Origin: an uncultured Actinomyces sp.
Lineage (GTDB): Bacteria > Actinomycetota > Actinomycetes > Actinomycetales > Actinomycetaceae
Assembly (NCBI GenBank): GCA_938040725.1
Contig: CALHZX010000033.1
Location: forward strand, 1-13,776
Direction of reading: 5' to 3'
Length of the DNA: 13,776 bases
The notes under the pieces: model-generated
What the model was told of the DNA's origin: nothing
Databases searched by the model: none
The model's input: the letters and a program-made list of their open reading frames with translations, nothing else
Position numbers and translations under genes: made by a program
Part shown: positions 12,953-13,776 of the stretch, in pieces
Position numbering within the stretch: the first letter of the stretch is position 1
Layout: every line of letters starts with the position of its first letter

Positions 12953-13776
12953 TCAGTCCTGCTTGGTGGTCGACTCTTCGGCGACCTCAGCGGCGGCAGC
13001 TTCGTCAGCCTTGACCTCGCCCTCGAGGAGCTCGCGCTCCCACTCGGCCAGCGGCTCGGCGGTGGTCTCGTCGCCCTTGCCCTTGCGGACGTCGGAGCGG
13101 GCGATGAGGCCCTCGGCGACGGCGTCGGCGATCACGCGGGTCAGCAGCGACACGGCGCGGATGGCGTCATCGTTGCCGGGGATGCGGTAGTCGACCTCGT
13201 CCGGATCAGCGTTGGTGTCGAGGATGGCAACGATCGGGATGTGCAGCTTGCGAGCCTCGGAGACCGCGAGGTGCTCCTTCTTGGGGTCGACGATCCACAC
13301 GGCCGAGGGAACCTTGGTCATGTCGCGGATGCCGCCGAGCGTGCGCGAGAGCTTGTCCTTCTCACGACGCATCATGAGCAGTTCCTTCTTGGTGTGACCG
13401 GAAGCGGCCACGTCATCGAAGTCAATCTGCTCGAGTTCCTTCAGGCGCTGCAGACGGGTGGCAACGGTCGAGAAGTTGGTGAGCATGCCGCCGAGCCAAC
13501 GGTGGTTCACGTAGGGCATGCCGACGCGCTGGGCCTGCTCGGCCACGGCTTCCTGGGCCTGCTTCTTGGTGCCGACGAAGAGCAGGGTTCCGCCGTGGGC
13601 GACGGTCTGCTTCACGAAGTCGAAGGCGATGTCGATGTCAGCAATGGTCTGCTGCAGGTCGATGATGTAGATGCCGTTGCGCTCGGTGAGGATGAAGCGC
13701 TTCATCTTCGGGTTCCAACGGCGAGTCTGGTGACCGAAGTGGACACCGGACTCGAGGAGCTGACGCATGGTAACGA
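12953..13776 (-). CDS. rpsB: 30S ribosomal protein S2 (5' end beyond window)
   Basis: This is the S2 protein of the small ribosomal subunit. Recognisable segments from the internal Met at 13768 are LLESGVHFGHQTRRWNPKMK (4-23), LLFVGTKKQA, NHRWLGGMLTNF (88-99) and VDPKKEHLAVSEA. The C-terminus has an acidic, alanine-rich tail of about 40 residues, usual in actinobacteria. The frame stays open past 13768 to the window edge, where the complete codons read Val-Thr and the partial one fits Val. This matches the usual MAVVTMRQ start, so the true start probably lies a few bases outside the window and the ATG at 13768 is internal. tsf follows 25 bases later. Confidence 0.97.
   Translation of the reverse strand, partial: VTMRQLLESGVHFGHQTRRWNPKMKRFILTERNGIYIIDLQQTIADIDIAFDFVKQTVAHGGTLLFVGTKKQAQEAVAEQAQRVGMPYVNHRWLGGMLTNFSTVATRLQRLKELEQIDFDDVAASGHTKKELLMMRREKDKLSRTLGGIRDMTKVPSAVWIVDPKKEHLAVSEARKLHIPIVAILDTNADPDEVDYRIPGNDDAIRAVSLLTRVIADAVAEGLIARSDVRKGKGDETTAEPLAEWERELLEGEVKADEAAAAEVAEESTTKQD

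Noticed and set aside
12112..13014. 300-codon plus-strand open frame opposite tsf
   Set aside because: It is a Gly/Leu/Val-rich reverse reading of EF-Ts without any motif.
1..13776. Novel defence, mobile or biosynthetic system
   Set aside because: I looked for transposases, integrases, direct-repeat arrays, tRNA-linked insertions, toxin-antitoxin pairs and composition breaks and saw none. The region is a conserved housekeeping neighbourhood.

Overview
The window comes from a high-GC Gram-positive bacterium. The gene order rpsB-tsf-pyrH-frr-cdsA-rlmN-dxr-rseP-ispG, the DUF3145-type protein, the DivIVA-repeat proteins and the frequent GTG/TTG starts all point to Actinobacteria. The protein sequences look to me most like Actinomycetaceae (Actinomyces/Schaalia type); that genus-level guess is from memory, not from a search. 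Every supported gene lies on the minus strand, so the window reads from high to low coordinates.

Layout in transcription order. (1) rpsB (start just outside the window) and tsf form a translation pair closed by a strong intrinsic terminator at 12030-12073. (2) A probable promoter just after that hairpin begins a tightly packed run: pyrH, frr, cdsA, rlmN, two small DivIVA-repeat proteins, dxr and the M50 protease rseP. Several junctions are stop/start overlaps (TGATG, TTGA, GTGA), implying translational coupling. (3) ispG follows after a gap of about 105 bases that holds two palindromes and a possible leaderless promoter. An exported SRPBCC-like protein of unknown function follows it. (4) A 16-bp hairpin at 3097-3146 separates this from a small unrecognised membrane protein, proS and def. 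(5) A 17-bp hairpin at 214-252 closes def, and the 5' end of a DUF3145 gene runs off the left edge.

How the genes fit together: rpsB, tsf, frr, proS, def and rlmN serve protein synthesis (ribosomal protein, elongation, recycling, tRNA charging, N-terminal processing, rRNA/tRNA methylation). pyrH supplies UDP/UTP and cdsA supplies CDP-diacylglycerol for phospholipids. dxr and ispG are two steps of the MEP isoprenoid pathway. RseP is a membrane-embedded site-2 protease, and the DivIVA-repeat pair may link to the cell pole or septum. Most of this is a conserved actinobacterial housekeeping neighbourhood. I see no mobile element, CRISPR array, tRNA, rRNA or phage gene. The less ordinary parts are the DivIVA-repeat pair beside RseP, the two unknown genes between ispG and proS, and the palindromes before ispG. 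No stretch longer than 300 bases lacks a gene.
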